This document shows, piece by piece, positions 25,838 through 34,552 of a stretch of 35,332 nucleotides of DNA (its first letter is position 1; each line of letters opens with the position of its first letter). The notes beneath the pieces were generated by a model. The model worked only from the letters and a program-made list of their open reading frames with translations, was not told the DNA's origin and made no database searches. The translations under genes and the position numbers were made by a program. This DNA is from Synechococcus sp. AG-670-A05 (GTDB lineage: Bacteria > Cyanobacteriota > Cyanobacteriia > PCC-6307 > Cyanobiaceae): positions 1 to 35,332 of the forward strand of contig QCSJ01000011.1 in the NCBI GenBank assembly GCA_003211535.1. The letters are read 5' to 3'.

Positions 25838-26378
25838 CTTTCCAGACCACTGCGATGGCGATGGAGAAGCGCCCACGCCGATGCTGGTCTGCAATGACCC
25901 GGTCTCGATCCAGGCTGAACTGGCCCAACGGGGCATCAGCCTTGAGCGGTGGCCTGTGGCCCACGCCCTGCCCCCAAGGGCAGACCAGAGCACGATCCTG
26001 GCGACCTATGCCAACGAGGTGGCCAGGGTCCAAGGGAATGGCGACTATGAAACGGTGGATACCATTCGAATGACGCCGGATCACCCGGACCGCGTCGACC
26101 TCCGCAGCAAATTCCTGTCGGAGCACACCCATTTCGAAGACGAGGTGCGCTTCTTCGTGGAAGGCCAGGGGCTGTTCTCACTGCACATCGCCGGGGAGGT
26201 GCTGGTGGCGCTGTGTGAGCGCGGTGACCTGATCAGCGTCCCGGCTGGGACCCGCCACTGGTTCGACATGGGAGCAACCCCATCGTTCTGTGCCCTGCGC
26301 TTCTTCAACAACAGCGAGGGCTGGGTGGCGAACTTCACGGGCGACTCCATCGCAGATCACTTTCCACGCCTCGACTGA
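25821..26378 (+). CDS. mtnD: Acireductone dioxygenase
   Basis: ARD is a cupin enzyme of the methionine salvage pathway that oxidises the acireductone to the ketoacid precursor of methionine. Metal ligands fit the family: His102, His104 and Glu108 in EHTHFEDEVRFFVEG, and His146 in VPAGTRHWFDMG. The N-terminal part (MLVCNDPVSIQAELAQRGISLERW) matches ARD too. With ATG 25821 the protein has 185 residues, the usual size; the longer track ORF from 25578 runs antisense through cobI. The end FNNSEGWVANFTGDSIADHFPRLD is typical. No other methionine-salvage gene is in the window. Confidence 0.93.
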   Translation: MSRLSIFPDHCDGDGEAPTPMLVCNDPVSIQAELAQRGISLERWPVAHALPPRADQSTILATYANEVARVQGNGDYETVDTIRMTPDHPDRVDLRSKFLSEHTHFEDEVRFFVEGQGLFSLHIAGEVLVALCERGDLISVPAGTRHWFDMGATPSFCALRFFNNSEGWVANFTGDSIADHFPRLD

Positions 26379-26411
26379 ACGATGGATTGCCCCGTTGCCA
26401 TTAGATTGATA

Positions 26412-26755
26412 ATGATGAGGCTGACTCTGATCGCGCCAACCGTGGCTGCAGAGCTCATGGCACCGGAGACGATCCGAAAGGTGGCGCGCCTCGAGCTGGC
26501 CCGCAGCATCCGCGCCTTTGCTGCCAGTTCGCTGGCCAATGGCGAGTGCCTGGTGCGCGACGGTCAACTTTCCAAAGAGCGGCCAAACAAGCCACTGCCA
26601 TTGCCCTAAAGGTGATGGGCATCAGAACTGCTGTGCTGGGGAACCCCCAGTTCCAAAAGGTAGCCAAACTGCTGCGTGCCGAGCTGAAGGACAGCTGCTC
26701 CCTGAGCTCACTCGACGACAAGACCGCCCGTCAATTGGTTCAGGATGAGCTCTAA
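26412..26755 (+). pseudogene. Small gene split by a likely frameshift, function unknown
   Basis: Two short frames join into one plausible ~115-residue protein. The first (from ATG 26412, or 26382) reads MRLTLIAPTVAAELMAPETI and then RKVARLELARSIRAFAASSLANGECLV. The second (in frame from 26546) reads RRSTFQRAAKQATAIALKVMG and IRTAVLGNPQFQKVAKLLRAEL and ends RQLVQDEL. Both are helical and of similar character, and one missing base near 26555-26562 would link them as ...CLVR-RRSTFQR.... I do not recognise the family. Alternatives are two separate small genes, or only the second as a 69-residue GTG-started gene. No good ribosome site is seen for the first part. Confidence 0.5.
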
Positions 26756-26774
26756 GAAAAAGGAGTTAATTGGG

Positions 26775-27296
26775 ATGTTCTCGGGCTGGGGAATGAGCTG
26801 GGGAGGCTGGATCGACAACCGCCGCGGCGAATGGTGGTTGATGGCCCAACTGCTGTTGATAACGGCACACCTGCTGCCGCCCTGGCCAGCACCGGTCGAC
26901 TTGGGGTTAAACACCTGGCCACTATCCATTTTCATGGTCGGGGTGCTGCTGTTGCTGGGCGGTTTGGTGATGGCAGCCCAGGCCTTTGCCGCCCTCGGCA
27001 GCAGCCTGTCTCCGTTACCGGCAGCCAAGAAGGGGAACCGCCTGATCTGCAAAGGGCCCTACCAACGATGCCGGCACCCGATTTATCAGGCAGTGCTGCT
27101 GTGTTCCCTGGGGGTGGTGCTTGCCTTGGGAAGCCTGCTGCATCTGCTGCTTCTACTGGTGCTGGTGGCTGTGCTGGGAGGCAAAGCACGCCGGGAGGAA
27201 GGTTCTTTGCTCCAGCTCCATCCGAACTACGCGGCTTACCGGTCCTTAACCCCTGCCATCGCTGCAGGTTTGCCATGGCTCGACTGGCGTGAATGA
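26775..27296 (+). CDS. Membrane-bound isoprenylcysteine/phospholipid methyltransferase-like protein
   Basis: A 173-residue membrane protein with about four hydrophobic segments. The signature GPYQRCRHPIYQAVLLCSLG followed by KARREEGSLLQLHPNYAAYR is the SAM-binding region of the ICMT/PEMT superfamily (Arg-His-Pro..Tyr and Glu-Glu..Leu...Tyr..Tyr). The substrate is unknown; bacterial members methylate lipids, quinones or steroids, or are uncharacterised. ATG 26775 is preferred over 26745 because AAGGAG lies 9 bases upstream, whereas 26745 is inside the preceding reading frame. Confidence 0.8.
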   Translation: MFSGWGMSWGGWIDNRRGEWWLMAQLLLITAHLLPPWPAPVDLGLNTWPLSIFMVGVLLLLGGLVMAAQAFAALGSSLSPLPAAKKGNRLICKGPYQRCRHPIYQAVLLCSLGVVLALGSLLHLLLLLVLVAVLGGKARREEGSLLQLHPNYAAYRSLTPAIAAGLPWLDWRE

Positions 27297-27352
27297 TCTG
27301 GAACGATCAACTGTTCTCCCTGTGCTGAAATACCACCACCTTTTTGGGGATT

Positions 27353-28294
27353 GTGAGTCAACCTTCGCGCCGCAAAGGAATTATTTTGGCCGGGGGCACT
27401 GGCACGCGTTTGCACCCGATCACCCAGGCAGTCAGCAAGCAACTGCTGCCGGTGTACGACAAGCCTATGATCTATTACCCGCTTAGCACCTTGATGCTGG
27501 CGGGTATTCGTGAGGTGTTGATCATCACCACCCCCCACGATCAGGAGGCATTTCAGCGATTGCTTGGAGATGGTAACCGCTGGGGAATGACCATCGAATA
27601 CGCCGTCCAGCCCAGCCCGGACGGGTTGGCTCAGGCTTTCATTATTGGAGCTGAGTTTCTGGATGGAGCACCCACAGCCCTGGTGTTGGGGGACAACCTG
27701 TTCCACGGTCACGACTTGGTGCCGCAGTTGGTTAGGAGCGATGGGCGGGACAAAGGTGCGACGGTTTTTGCTTATCCAGTAAGCGACCCTGAGCGCTATG
27801 GCGTTGCGGAATTCGATGCCGATGGACGTGTGCTGAGTATTGAAGAGAAGCCCCAGCAGCCGAAAAGTCGCTATGCCGTAACGGGACTTTATTTCTATGA
27901 CTCCACGGTGGTGGATCGAGCCCGACAGGTGCAGCCCTCAGCCCGCGGTGAGATTGAAATCACTGATCTTAATCAGATGTATCTGGATGACGGCCAACTC
28001 AAGGTGGAATTGATGGGACGTGGAATGGCCTGGCTCGACACTGGCACCTGCGACTCCCTCAACGATGCCGGTGGCTACATCCGCACGCTGGAGCACCGCC
28101 AGGGCCTCAAGGTGGGCTGCCCGGAAGAGGTGGCCTGGCGTCAGGATTGGATTACCGGTGCGCAACTGGAGTCCCTGGCGCGGCCCCTGAAGAAGAGTGG
28201 CTACGGCACATACCTATTGCAGTTGCTCGAGGAAAGCCTCAGTGATCACGCAGCCTTGCAGAGCAGCCTGGAGGTGCCGGCACATGCAGGTTGA
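27353..28294 (+). CDS. rmlA: Glucose-1-phosphate thymidylyltransferase
   Basis: First enzyme of dTDP-L-rhamnose synthesis: glucose-1-phosphate plus dTTP gives dTDP-glucose. The nucleotide-binding [16 protein letters not shown] is at the N-terminus, followed by [54 protein letters not shown] and [10 protein letters not shown], all RmlA hallmarks. GTG 27353 gives 313 residues; TTG 27344, used in the track, adds three codons, and neither has an ideal ribosome site. It is the first gene of rmlA-rmlC-rmlD-rmlB, with an 11-bp overlap to rmlC. Confidence 0.96.
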   Translation: MSQPSRRKGIILAGGTGTRLHPITQAVSKQLLPVYDKPMIYYPLSTLMLAGIREVLIITTPHDQEAFQRLLGDGNRWGMTIEYAVQPSPDGLAQAFIIGAEFLDGAPTALVLGDNLFHGHDLVPQLVRSDGRDKGATVFAYPVSDPERYGVAEFDADGRVLSIEEKPQQPKSRYAVTGLYFYDSTVVDRARQVQPSARGEIEITDLNQMYLDDGQLKVELMGRGMAWLDTGTCDSLNDAGGYIRTLEHRQGLKVGCPEEVAWRQDWITGAQLESLARPLKKSGYGTYLLQLLEESLSDHAALQSSLEVPAHAG

Positions 28295-28874
28295 TCAGCT
28301 GCAGTGCCCTCAAGGGATGATCATCAAAGGGCCCTTGCTGATCAGCCCACAGGCCTTCGGCGATGAGCGAGGCTGGTTTTATGAAAGCTGGAATCAGCGC
28401 AAATTTGATCGGGCCATGGGAGAGGCGGTGGTGTTTTCCCAGGACAATCACTCTCGCTCTGTGCAAGGGGTTATGCGGGGACTTCATTACCAACTCTCCC
28501 CGGAGCCTCAGGCCAAGCTGGTGCGAGCCAGCATCGGTGAGATTTTTGATGTGGCAGTTGACATCCGCCAGGGTTCAGCCACATACGGGCGGTGGGTGGG
28601 TGCCCACTTGAGTGCGGAAAACAAGCAGCAGCTATGGGTGCCAGAGGGCTTTGCCCATGGATTTCTGACCCTGAGCGCCGTGGCTGAAGTGCAGTACAAG
28701 GCCAGGGGTTTCTGGAACAAGGCCTGCGAACGCGCCATCCGCTGGGACGACACAACGATCGGCATCCAATGGCCCTTAGATCAGCTCGGAAGAGCTGAAC
28801 TGAGCCTGTCGGGCAAGGATGCAGACGCCCCGACGCTGGATCAAGCCAAGGCAGCTGGAGAGATCTTCCAATGA
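28284..28874 (+). CDS. rmlC: dTDP-4-dehydrorhamnose 3,5-epimerase
   Basis: Third step of the rhamnose pathway; a cupin epimerase. Signatures are [38 protein letters not shown] (catalytic His in RGLHYQ), [18 protein letters not shown] and [18 protein letters not shown] 28284 has GGAGG 9 bases upstream and overlaps the rmlA stop by 11 bp; the track's longer form starts inside rmlA. The protein has 196 residues. It joins rmlD by an ATGA overlap. Confidence 0.96.
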   Translation: MQVDQLQCPQGMIIKGPLLISPQAFGDERGWFYESWNQRKFDRAMGEAVVFSQDNHSRSVQGVMRGLHYQLSPEPQAKLVRASIGEIFDVAVDIRQGSATYGRWVGAHLSAENKQQLWVPEGFAHGFLTLSAVAEVQYKARGFWNKACERAIRWDDTTIGIQWPLDQLGRAELSLSGKDADAPTLDQAKAAGEIFQ

Positions 28875-29776
28875 AGGTGCTGCTCACCGGTGCAGCGGGA
28901 CAGCTGGGCCAGGCTTTGAGCGCAGCGGCCCCGGATTGGATGGAGCTGCTTCCCAGCTGCCGCGACGGTAGGAACGGTCTGTTGGCCCTCGATCTTTCCG
29001 ACGCCACTGCGTGCAGAAAGGCAGTGGAGGAACACCGCCCCGACTGGGTGCTGAATGCCGGTGCTTACACCGCCGTTGACAAGGCAGAAGCAGAGCCGGA
29101 GCTGGCACATGCCGTGAATGGAGGTGCCCCACGTGCTTTGGCGGACGCGATCCGCGAGCACGGCGGCAGAATGTTGCAGCTGAGCACCGATTTTGTATTC
29201 AACGGTCGGCAGGGATCGCCCTACCGGGTGGGTCAAAGCCGTGATCCATTGGGGGTTTACGGCGCCAGCAAAGCCAGCGGTGAAGAGGCTGTGGAGGAGC
29301 TGCTTGGTACCAGTGGCCAAGGGGTGGTGCTGCGTACCAGCTGGGTGATGGGTCCTGTGGGCAAAAACTTTGCGCTCACGATGCTGCGGCTGCATCGCGA
29401 CAAAGAGGCGTTGGGGGTGGTGGCCGATCAAGTGGGCTGCCCGAGCAGCACCTTGAACCTGGCCAAGGCTTGCTGGAGGGTGATCAGTGGCAGCAGCGAA
29501 GGAATGCCCCCCCCCCTGTTGCATTGGTGTGATGGTGGTGCCGCCAGTTGGTACGACGTATCGGTAGCGGTGGGTGAGCTGGCTGTGGAGCTGGGCCTAC
29601 TGAAAAGTGCCGCCAAGGTCAATCCAATCAGCACCGCCGACTACCCAACCCCAGCAACCCGGCCGGGCTATTCGCTTCTGGATTGCCAGGGCAGCCGAGC
29701 GGCGCTGAAGCTCGAGGCCCAGCCCTGGCGTGCAGCCCTCAGGGATGTGCTGCAGGCCATCCCCACGAACCCTTGA
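28871..29776 (+). CDS. rmlD: dTDP-4-dehydrorhamnose reductase
   Basis: Last step giving dTDP-L-rhamnose with NAD(P)H. The N-terminal Rossmann motif VLLTGAAGQLGQAL is followed by DWVLNAGAYTAVDKAEAEPE, LSTDFVFNG, the catalytic YGASKASGE (Tyr-x3-Lys) and VVLRTSWVMG. The length is 301 residues. It overlaps rmlC as ATGA and ends 5 bp before rmlB. Confidence 0.96.
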   Translation: MKVLLTGAAGQLGQALSAAAPDWMELLPSCRDGRNGLLALDLSDATACRKAVEEHRPDWVLNAGAYTAVDKAEAEPELAHAVNGGAPRALADAIREHGGRMLQLSTDFVFNGRQGSPYRVGQSRDPLGVYGASKASGEEAVEELLGTSGQGVVLRTSWVMGPVGKNFALTMLRLHRDKEALGVVADQVGCPSSTLNLAKACWRVISGSSEGMPPPLLHWCDGGAASWYDVSVAVGELAVELGLLKSAAKVNPISTADYPTPATRPGYSLLDCQGSRAALKLEAQPWRAALRDVLQAIPTNP

Positions 29777-29781
29777 TAACG

Positions 29782-30852
29782 ATGACCAACTCAATGCCGA
29801 CTGCTGCAGAACTACTGGGATCTCGCCGGCGGGTCCTGGTGACCGGTGGAGCCGGCTTCATCGGTGGGGCAGTTGTCCGCCGCCTGCTACGCGATACCGA
29901 CGCCACAGTGTTCAATCTCGACAAGATGGGCTATGCCAGCGATCTGACGTCGATTGAGGAGGTGCTGACGAGCCTCAACGATGGAGCAGATGAGCGCCAT
30001 GTCCTGCAAAAGCTGGATCTTGTCGACGCAAAGGCCGTGAGAGAAGCAGTGCAAAAGGCGGATCCCGATCTGGTGATGCACCTGGCAGCCGAAAGTCATG
30101 TGGATCGATCGATTACAGGCCCTGGTGTATTCATCGAGAGCAATGTGACCGGGACCTACAACCTGCTGCAAGCGGTCAGGGAGCATGTCGATGGATTAAG
30201 TGGAGAACGACGAGACAACTTCCGGCTGCATCACATCAGCACCGATGAGGTGTTCGGCTCTCTCGGGGGAGAAGGTCGCTTTTCTGAAACAACCCCCTAT
30301 GACCCACGGAGTCCGTATTCATCCAGCAAAGCGGCTAGCGACCACCTGGTGAGCGCCTGGCATCACACCTATGGCCTGCCGGTCGTTTTAACCAATTGTT
30401 CCAACAATTACGGTCCGTGGCAATTCCCCGAGAAGCTGATTCCCGTGGTGACACTCAAAGCGGCAGCAGGTGAGTCAATCCCCTTGTATGGCGATGGGCT
30501 GAATGTGCGGGATTGGTTGTACGTGGAAGACCATGTTGATGCACTGCTCCTGGCCGCATGCAAAGGGGCATCAGGTCGTAACTACTGCGTTGGAGGCTAT
30601 GGAGAACGAACCAACAGTGAGGTAGTGGAGTGCATCTGCAGCCACATGGATCAATTACTACCATCCCAAAAACCACATTCCAAGTTAATACAAATGGTGA
30701 CTGATCGGCCGGGACACGACCGACGATACGCCATCAATCCACAAAGAATCGAATCTGAACTTGGGTGGAAACCACGCCACGATTTCCCTACAGCAATAGC
30801 CAAAACTGTCGAGTGGTACGTCTCACATTACGCGAAAAAGACCAGTAAGTAG
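29782..30852 (+). CDS. rmlB: dTDP-glucose 4,6-dehydratase
   Basis: Second step of the pathway: NAD-dependent oxidation, dehydration and reduction to dTDP-4-keto-6-deoxyglucose. RVLVTGGAGFIGGAVVRRLL binds NAD; the active site has STDEVFGSL and YSSSKAASDH (Tyr-x3-Lys); NNYGPWQFPEKLIP and GDGLNVRDWLYVEDH are family signatures. ATG 29782 gives 356 residues; the track's 29683 start reads through rmlD. The last ~60 codons become A+T rich, matching the following island, so the composition change starts inside this gene. Confidence 0.96.
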   Translation: MTNSMPTAAELLGSRRRVLVTGGAGFIGGAVVRRLLRDTDATVFNLDKMGYASDLTSIEEVLTSLNDGADERHVLQKLDLVDAKAVREAVQKADPDLVMHLAAESHVDRSITGPGVFIESNVTGTYNLLQAVREHVDGLSGERRDNFRLHHISTDEVFGSLGGEGRFSETTPYDPRSPYSSSKAASDHLVSAWHHTYGLPVVLTNCSNNYGPWQFPEKLIPVVTLKAAAGESIPLYGDGLNVRDWLYVEDHVDALLLAACKGASGRNYCVGGYGERTNSEVVECICSHMDQLLPSQKPHSKLIQMVTDRPGHDRRYAINPQRIESELGWKPRHDFPTAIAKTVEWYVSHYAKKTSK

Positions 30853-30857
30853 AAAAG

Positions 30858-33230
30858 ATGCAAAGTCAAACCAACAAATACCAGATCATTAGACAAGATT
30901 GGGTTCGATCCAACATACGATTCATCAATAACGGACAATACTACGTAGACCAAGCGGATGGATACTTCGAAACACGAAAAGGACTACCCAAAGGCTATTA
31001 CACACTTCGCCTGTCGATTAATGCAGAAAACAGAGGCATAGTTTGCTCAGTTTCCATAGAGCCAGTCGGCACCAACAAAATATCGAATAAAACATTCATG
31101 GTACCTGTCCTGAACGCAGAAACAGATCAATGCCTAACCTTACCAATAGTCCTCACGCAAAGAAGCAGAATAAGAATCAAACCGAATTGCCAACCAGGGA
31201 TCATCGAAACAGCCTTCTCAATATTACAAACAAACTCCAATACATTACTCACTCTCTTGAGACAATGGACGACAAGGAAGCCCAAGGAGAGTGACAAATT
31301 AGCCAACAATGAAGGCCAGTCAACTCAACAAGAAATTTCCTGGCGCACGGAACAGATGTACAGAATGAAACAGGTAAGACATCAAGCCTGGCCAAAAGAA
31401 CTATTGCCCGAAGGCAACAAAAGCGATATCGATAAAAAATACAACGCCTACTTGAATGAGCTCGAGCCATTACTCGAGCATGATGCAGACACAATCAAAC
31501 AATGGCTAGACCTAAATCGGGATGCACCGCTAATAAGCATCATCGTTCCAACCTACAACACAAACAGCACTCATTTGCGAGAATGCATCGAAAGTGTACG
31601 ACGTCAACGATATCAAAATTGGGAACTCTGCATCAGCGATGACTGTTCAAGCTCAAAACATATTCATAGTATCCTAAGAGATTATCAATCAAGAGATCAT
31701 CGAATCAAGCTAATCATTCGAAAAAGCAATGGCCACATATGTAAGGCGAGCAATGATGCACTCAACTTGGCAACAGGCGAGTATGTAGCACTATTAGATC
31801 ACGATGACATACTCTCAGACAACGCTCTCTATTGGGTTGCACGTGAATTACAGAAAAAACCTTATGCCAACCTCATCTACAGCGATGAAGACAAAATCGA
31901 CGACAATGGAGCACGTTCATGCCCCCATTTCAAACCTGCATTTAACCTGGACTTACTACTTTCTTATAATTTTATTTCCCACCTTGGTGTCTACAGAAGG
32001 GATGTCATCACCAAGATTGGTGGATTTAGAGCAGGCTTAGAGGGAAGTCAAGACCATGACCTTGCACTACGAACAGTCCTCGAGTCTTCATCGGATCAAA
32101 TTGTCCACATCCCCAGAGTCTTGTATCATTGGCGCGCTCACCCAGAATCAACAGCTAGCACCCCGGACAGCAAAGATTACACAACCGAGAGCGGCCTTAA
32201 GGCTGTGCAGCATTACTTGGATAAACAGCATGAACGAGGTGGCGTAGAAGCAACAGCCAGAGTACAAGCCAAAAATCGCTTTTACTGTCAATGGCAAATG
32301 CCCAAAGAACAACCATCGGTGGAGTTAATTATCCCTACTCGAGATCAAGCGGAAGTTTTAAAACTTGCAATCAATTCAATTATAAGCAAAACAGATTACC
32401 AAGACTATACCATCACAATCGTCGATAATCAAAGCACACAATCCTCCACTAGGAAACTTTTCGAAAAAATAACAGCCAAACATCCTGAAAAAATAAAAAT
32501 AATCAAATACAACAAGAAATTCAATTATTCGGCTATTAATAACTTTGCGGTTGCCAGGTCAAGAGCAGACATCATAGTGTTGGTCAATAATGATGTTGAG
32601 GTGATTTCGAAAAACTGGCTCAGCGAAATGGTATCCCATGCAAGTAGGCCAGACGTGGGTTGCGTCGGGGCAAAGTTATATTATTCAAATGGGACAATTC
32701 AGCACGGTGGAGTCATCATTGGCATCGGTCAAGTGGCCGGCCATGCACATAAATACTTCCCGGGAGACAGTCCCGGTTATGTGGACAGACTTCAATACGC
32801 ACAGCAGGTGACAGCTGTAACAGCTGCGTGCCTAGCCATCAGAAGAAATATTTATAACAATGTTGGAGGACTGAACGAACAAGATCTAACAATCGCATTC
32901 AATGATATTGATTTTTGCCTCAGAGTTCACGCAAGAGGATTTCGAAATATATTCGCACCAAAGGCCGAGTTATACCACCACGAATCTATATCTCGTGGCA
33001 GCGAAGACTCACCTGAAAAGCAAAAAAGATTCAAGAGGGAGATCGACTATATGTTAAGGCAATATGATATACAAGATAACGAGGAGCTGCCTAGCGATAT
33101 ATTTTATAATCCAAATCTAACCAAGATACACGAAAATTTCGACATTAATACTTCACCTAAGAGCGTAAGCGACGCACTTGAGCTAAGATCAAACTATCGG
33201 ACATTCAGGAATTACTACCAACGCCAATAG
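30858..33230 (+). CDS. Tandem two-domain GT2 glycosyltransferase
   Basis: A 790-residue protein with two GT-A catalytic domains. Residues 1-125 form a beta-rich region of unknown fold (GYFETRKGLPKGYYTLRLSI); 125-220 is charged and helical. GT domain 1 (~223-400) has ISIIVPTYNTN, LCISDDCSS, the metal-binding LDHDDILSDNALYW and SDEDKID. GT domain 2 (~485-740) has ELIIPTRDQA, IVDNQS, VNNDVEVIS, GGLNEQDLTIAFNDIDFCLR and the His-rich LYHHES. The architecture is like rhamnan and O-antigen synthases that add two sugars, and it follows rmlB by 5 bp, so a rhamnosyltransferase role is a fair guess. The gene is clearly A+T rich compared with the core genes. Confidence 0.9.
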   Translation: MQSQTNKYQIIRQDWVRSNIRFINNGQYYVDQADGYFETRKGLPKGYYTLRLSINAENRGIVCSVSIEPVGTNKISNKTFMVPVLNAETDQCLTLPIVLTQRSRIRIKPNCQPGIIETAFSILQTNSNTLLTLLRQWTTRKPKESDKLANNEGQSTQQEISWRTEQMYRMKQVRHQAWPKELLPEGNKSDIDKKYNAYLNELEPLLEHDADTIKQWLDLNRDAPLISIIVPTYNTNSTHLRECIESVRRQRYQNWELCISDDCSSSKHIHSILRDYQSRDHRIKLIIRKSNGHICKASNDALNLATGEYVALLDHDDILSDNALYWVARELQKKPYANLIYSDEDKIDDNGARSCPHFKPAFNLDLLLSYNFISHLGVYRRDVITKIGGFRAGLEGSQDHDLALRTVLESSSDQIVHIPRVLYHWRAHPESTASTPDSKDYTTESGLKAVQHYLDKQHERGGVEATARVQAKNRFYCQWQMPKEQPSVELIIPTRDQAEVLKLAINSIISKTDYQDYTITIVDNQSTQSSTRKLFEKITAKHPEKIKIIKYNKKFNYSAINNFAVARSRADIIVLVNNDVEVISKNWLSEMVSHASRPDVGCVGAKLYYSNGTIQHGGVIIGIGQVAGHAHKYFPGDSPGYVDRLQYAQQVTAVTAACLAIRRNIYNNVGGLNEQDLTIAFNDIDFCLRVHARGFRNIFAPKAELYHHESISRGSEDSPEKQKRFKREIDYMLRQYDIQDNEELPSDIFYNPNLTKIHENFDINTSPKSVSDALELRSNYRTFRNYYQRQ

Positions 33231-33235
33231 GCCAT

Positions 33236-33253
33236 ATGTTCTCTAAAGAACAT
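33236..33253. terminator. Hairpin between convergent GT2 and sulfotransferase genes
   Basis: ATGTTCT-CTAA-AGAACAT is a perfect 7-bp stem with a 4-base loop that fills the 25-bp gap between the two stops. No T run follows on either strand, so termination is only suggested by position. Confidence 0.45.
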
Positions 33254-33255
33254 CA

Positions 33256-34536
33256 TTAGCTGCCTGCCAAAAACTGAATCCATTTACTTCTAGATTTATC
33301 CAACGCTCTATCAAGCTCATGACTCGGACGCTCAAATAGTCCGTAAATATGATCTGCCAATGAGAGTAGATTGGCTAAATCAGGATTTTTTTCTAAAAAA
33401 GAGTCCCTAACAGAGGTACTCTTTGTACGATATAGAGAAGGTCTGAGGAAGGATTTAGCTTCAAGGGAAATCAATTCAGTAAAGCTCACGCCCCATAATA
33501 GGCCACAGGAATCTAAAATAGAATCAGGAGATTCAAGAAGCTGTTGATACGTGAAAACCATTCGAGAATAATGTCGCGACAGATATTCCGAGCGTAGAAC
33601 AGAACCGATCCACAGATGAAGAGCATGGCGGGATGATATATGCTCGGCTTTACATAAAGAAATAACAGATTCGACCGGGGGGCGCAATATCAATAGAAAA
33701 TCTAATTGCATAAGTGACCTATCAATACAGGGAATCATGCCCTCAAAAAGTATGCATAGACGTGGATCTTTCAGGACAAAATGGCTATCGATACTGTATA
33801 CATATTGCAGATCATTCCAAAAAGAATCAATCCACTCCACCGAATCCTTAGATTTCCACCAACCAGATGGCCAAGTGTAAAGTTCGGACCAATGACTATT
33901 CTGATCAGATAGAAATTTATCAGAAGAAGTCACTAAAGATTTCGATTCCCAATATCCCAAAAGATTGTTTTCTGTGGCACCTAAAGCATCAGTAGGCCCA
34001 GAGACACCTAAATTACCAAGTAATCCAGTTAGAGCTGATGTTCCACTACGATGCATACCCAAAACAACTGTCATTCTGTTAGGTAATGACCCATTAAATC
34101 TGCGACGATAGGAAATATAAAATAATTGGACACTGTGACTCAGTGTTGTATAGGATTCAGGCTGTAAAAAGAAATCACTAATCAGAAGAAAATCGTCCTC
34201 TGCTACGAATAATTCATGTAAGCGAATACAGAACAATTGTATTTTGTATTCAAATTGTAATTCTCTGCCGATAGAAAGATCATTCAAAGCACCAAGCATA
34301 TGAGTTGCACAATATCGAAGACGAGAATCAGTAAGAGAATTTCGATGTCCCATCAAGGGTGGATTCCAATCATCCCTTAACACCTGTATCGGCAAAAAAG
34401 AGCGTAAAATCTTCGCAAAATCACTATAGATCAAGCTATTATCAGTAGTCGCCGCAGAGTTTATTTTTTCCCAACGACCACATACATAATCATTCGTTAA
34501 AGTTCGGCATAATAGTAGTTGTTCTTCCTGATGCAT
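33256..34536 (-). CDS. Sulfotransferase-family protein
   Basis: A 426-residue protein. Residues 156-172 read TVVLGMHRSGTSALTGLL, the P-loop-like 5'-phosphosulfate-binding motif of PAPS sulfotransferases. HFVLKDPRLCILFEG and FLLILRPPVESVISL are the later 3'-phosphate-binding elements seen in bacterial carbohydrate sulfotransferases. The N-terminal ~150 residues match nothing I know. No signal peptide or membrane helix is visible, so it should act in the cytosol on a glycan or lipid-linked intermediate (inference). AGGAG lies 6 bases before the ATG. The repeat-protein gene upstream ends 16 bp before this start, so the two are likely one operon. A+T rich. Confidence 0.83.
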   Translation of the reverse strand: MHQEEQLLLCRTLTNDYVCGRWEKINSAATTDNSLIYSDFAKILRSFLPIQVLRDDWNPPLMGHRNSLTDSRLRYCATHMLGALNDLSIGRELQFEYKIQLFCIRLHELFVAEDDFLLISDFFLQPESYTTLSHSVQLFYISYRRRFNGSLPNRMTVVLGMHRSGTSALTGLLGNLGVSGPTDALGATENNLLGYWESKSLVTSSDKFLSDQNSHWSELYTWPSGWWKSKDSVEWIDSFWNDLQYVYSIDSHFVLKDPRLCILFEGMIPCIDRSLMQLDFLLILRPPVESVISLCKAEHISSRHALHLWIGSVLRSEYLSRHYSRMVFTYQQLLESPDSILDSCGLLWGVSFTELISLEAKSFLRPSLYRTKSTSVRDSFLEKNPDLANLLSLADHIYGLFERPSHELDRALDKSRSKWIQFLAGS

Positions 34537-34552
34537 TTAAAACTCCTAAATC

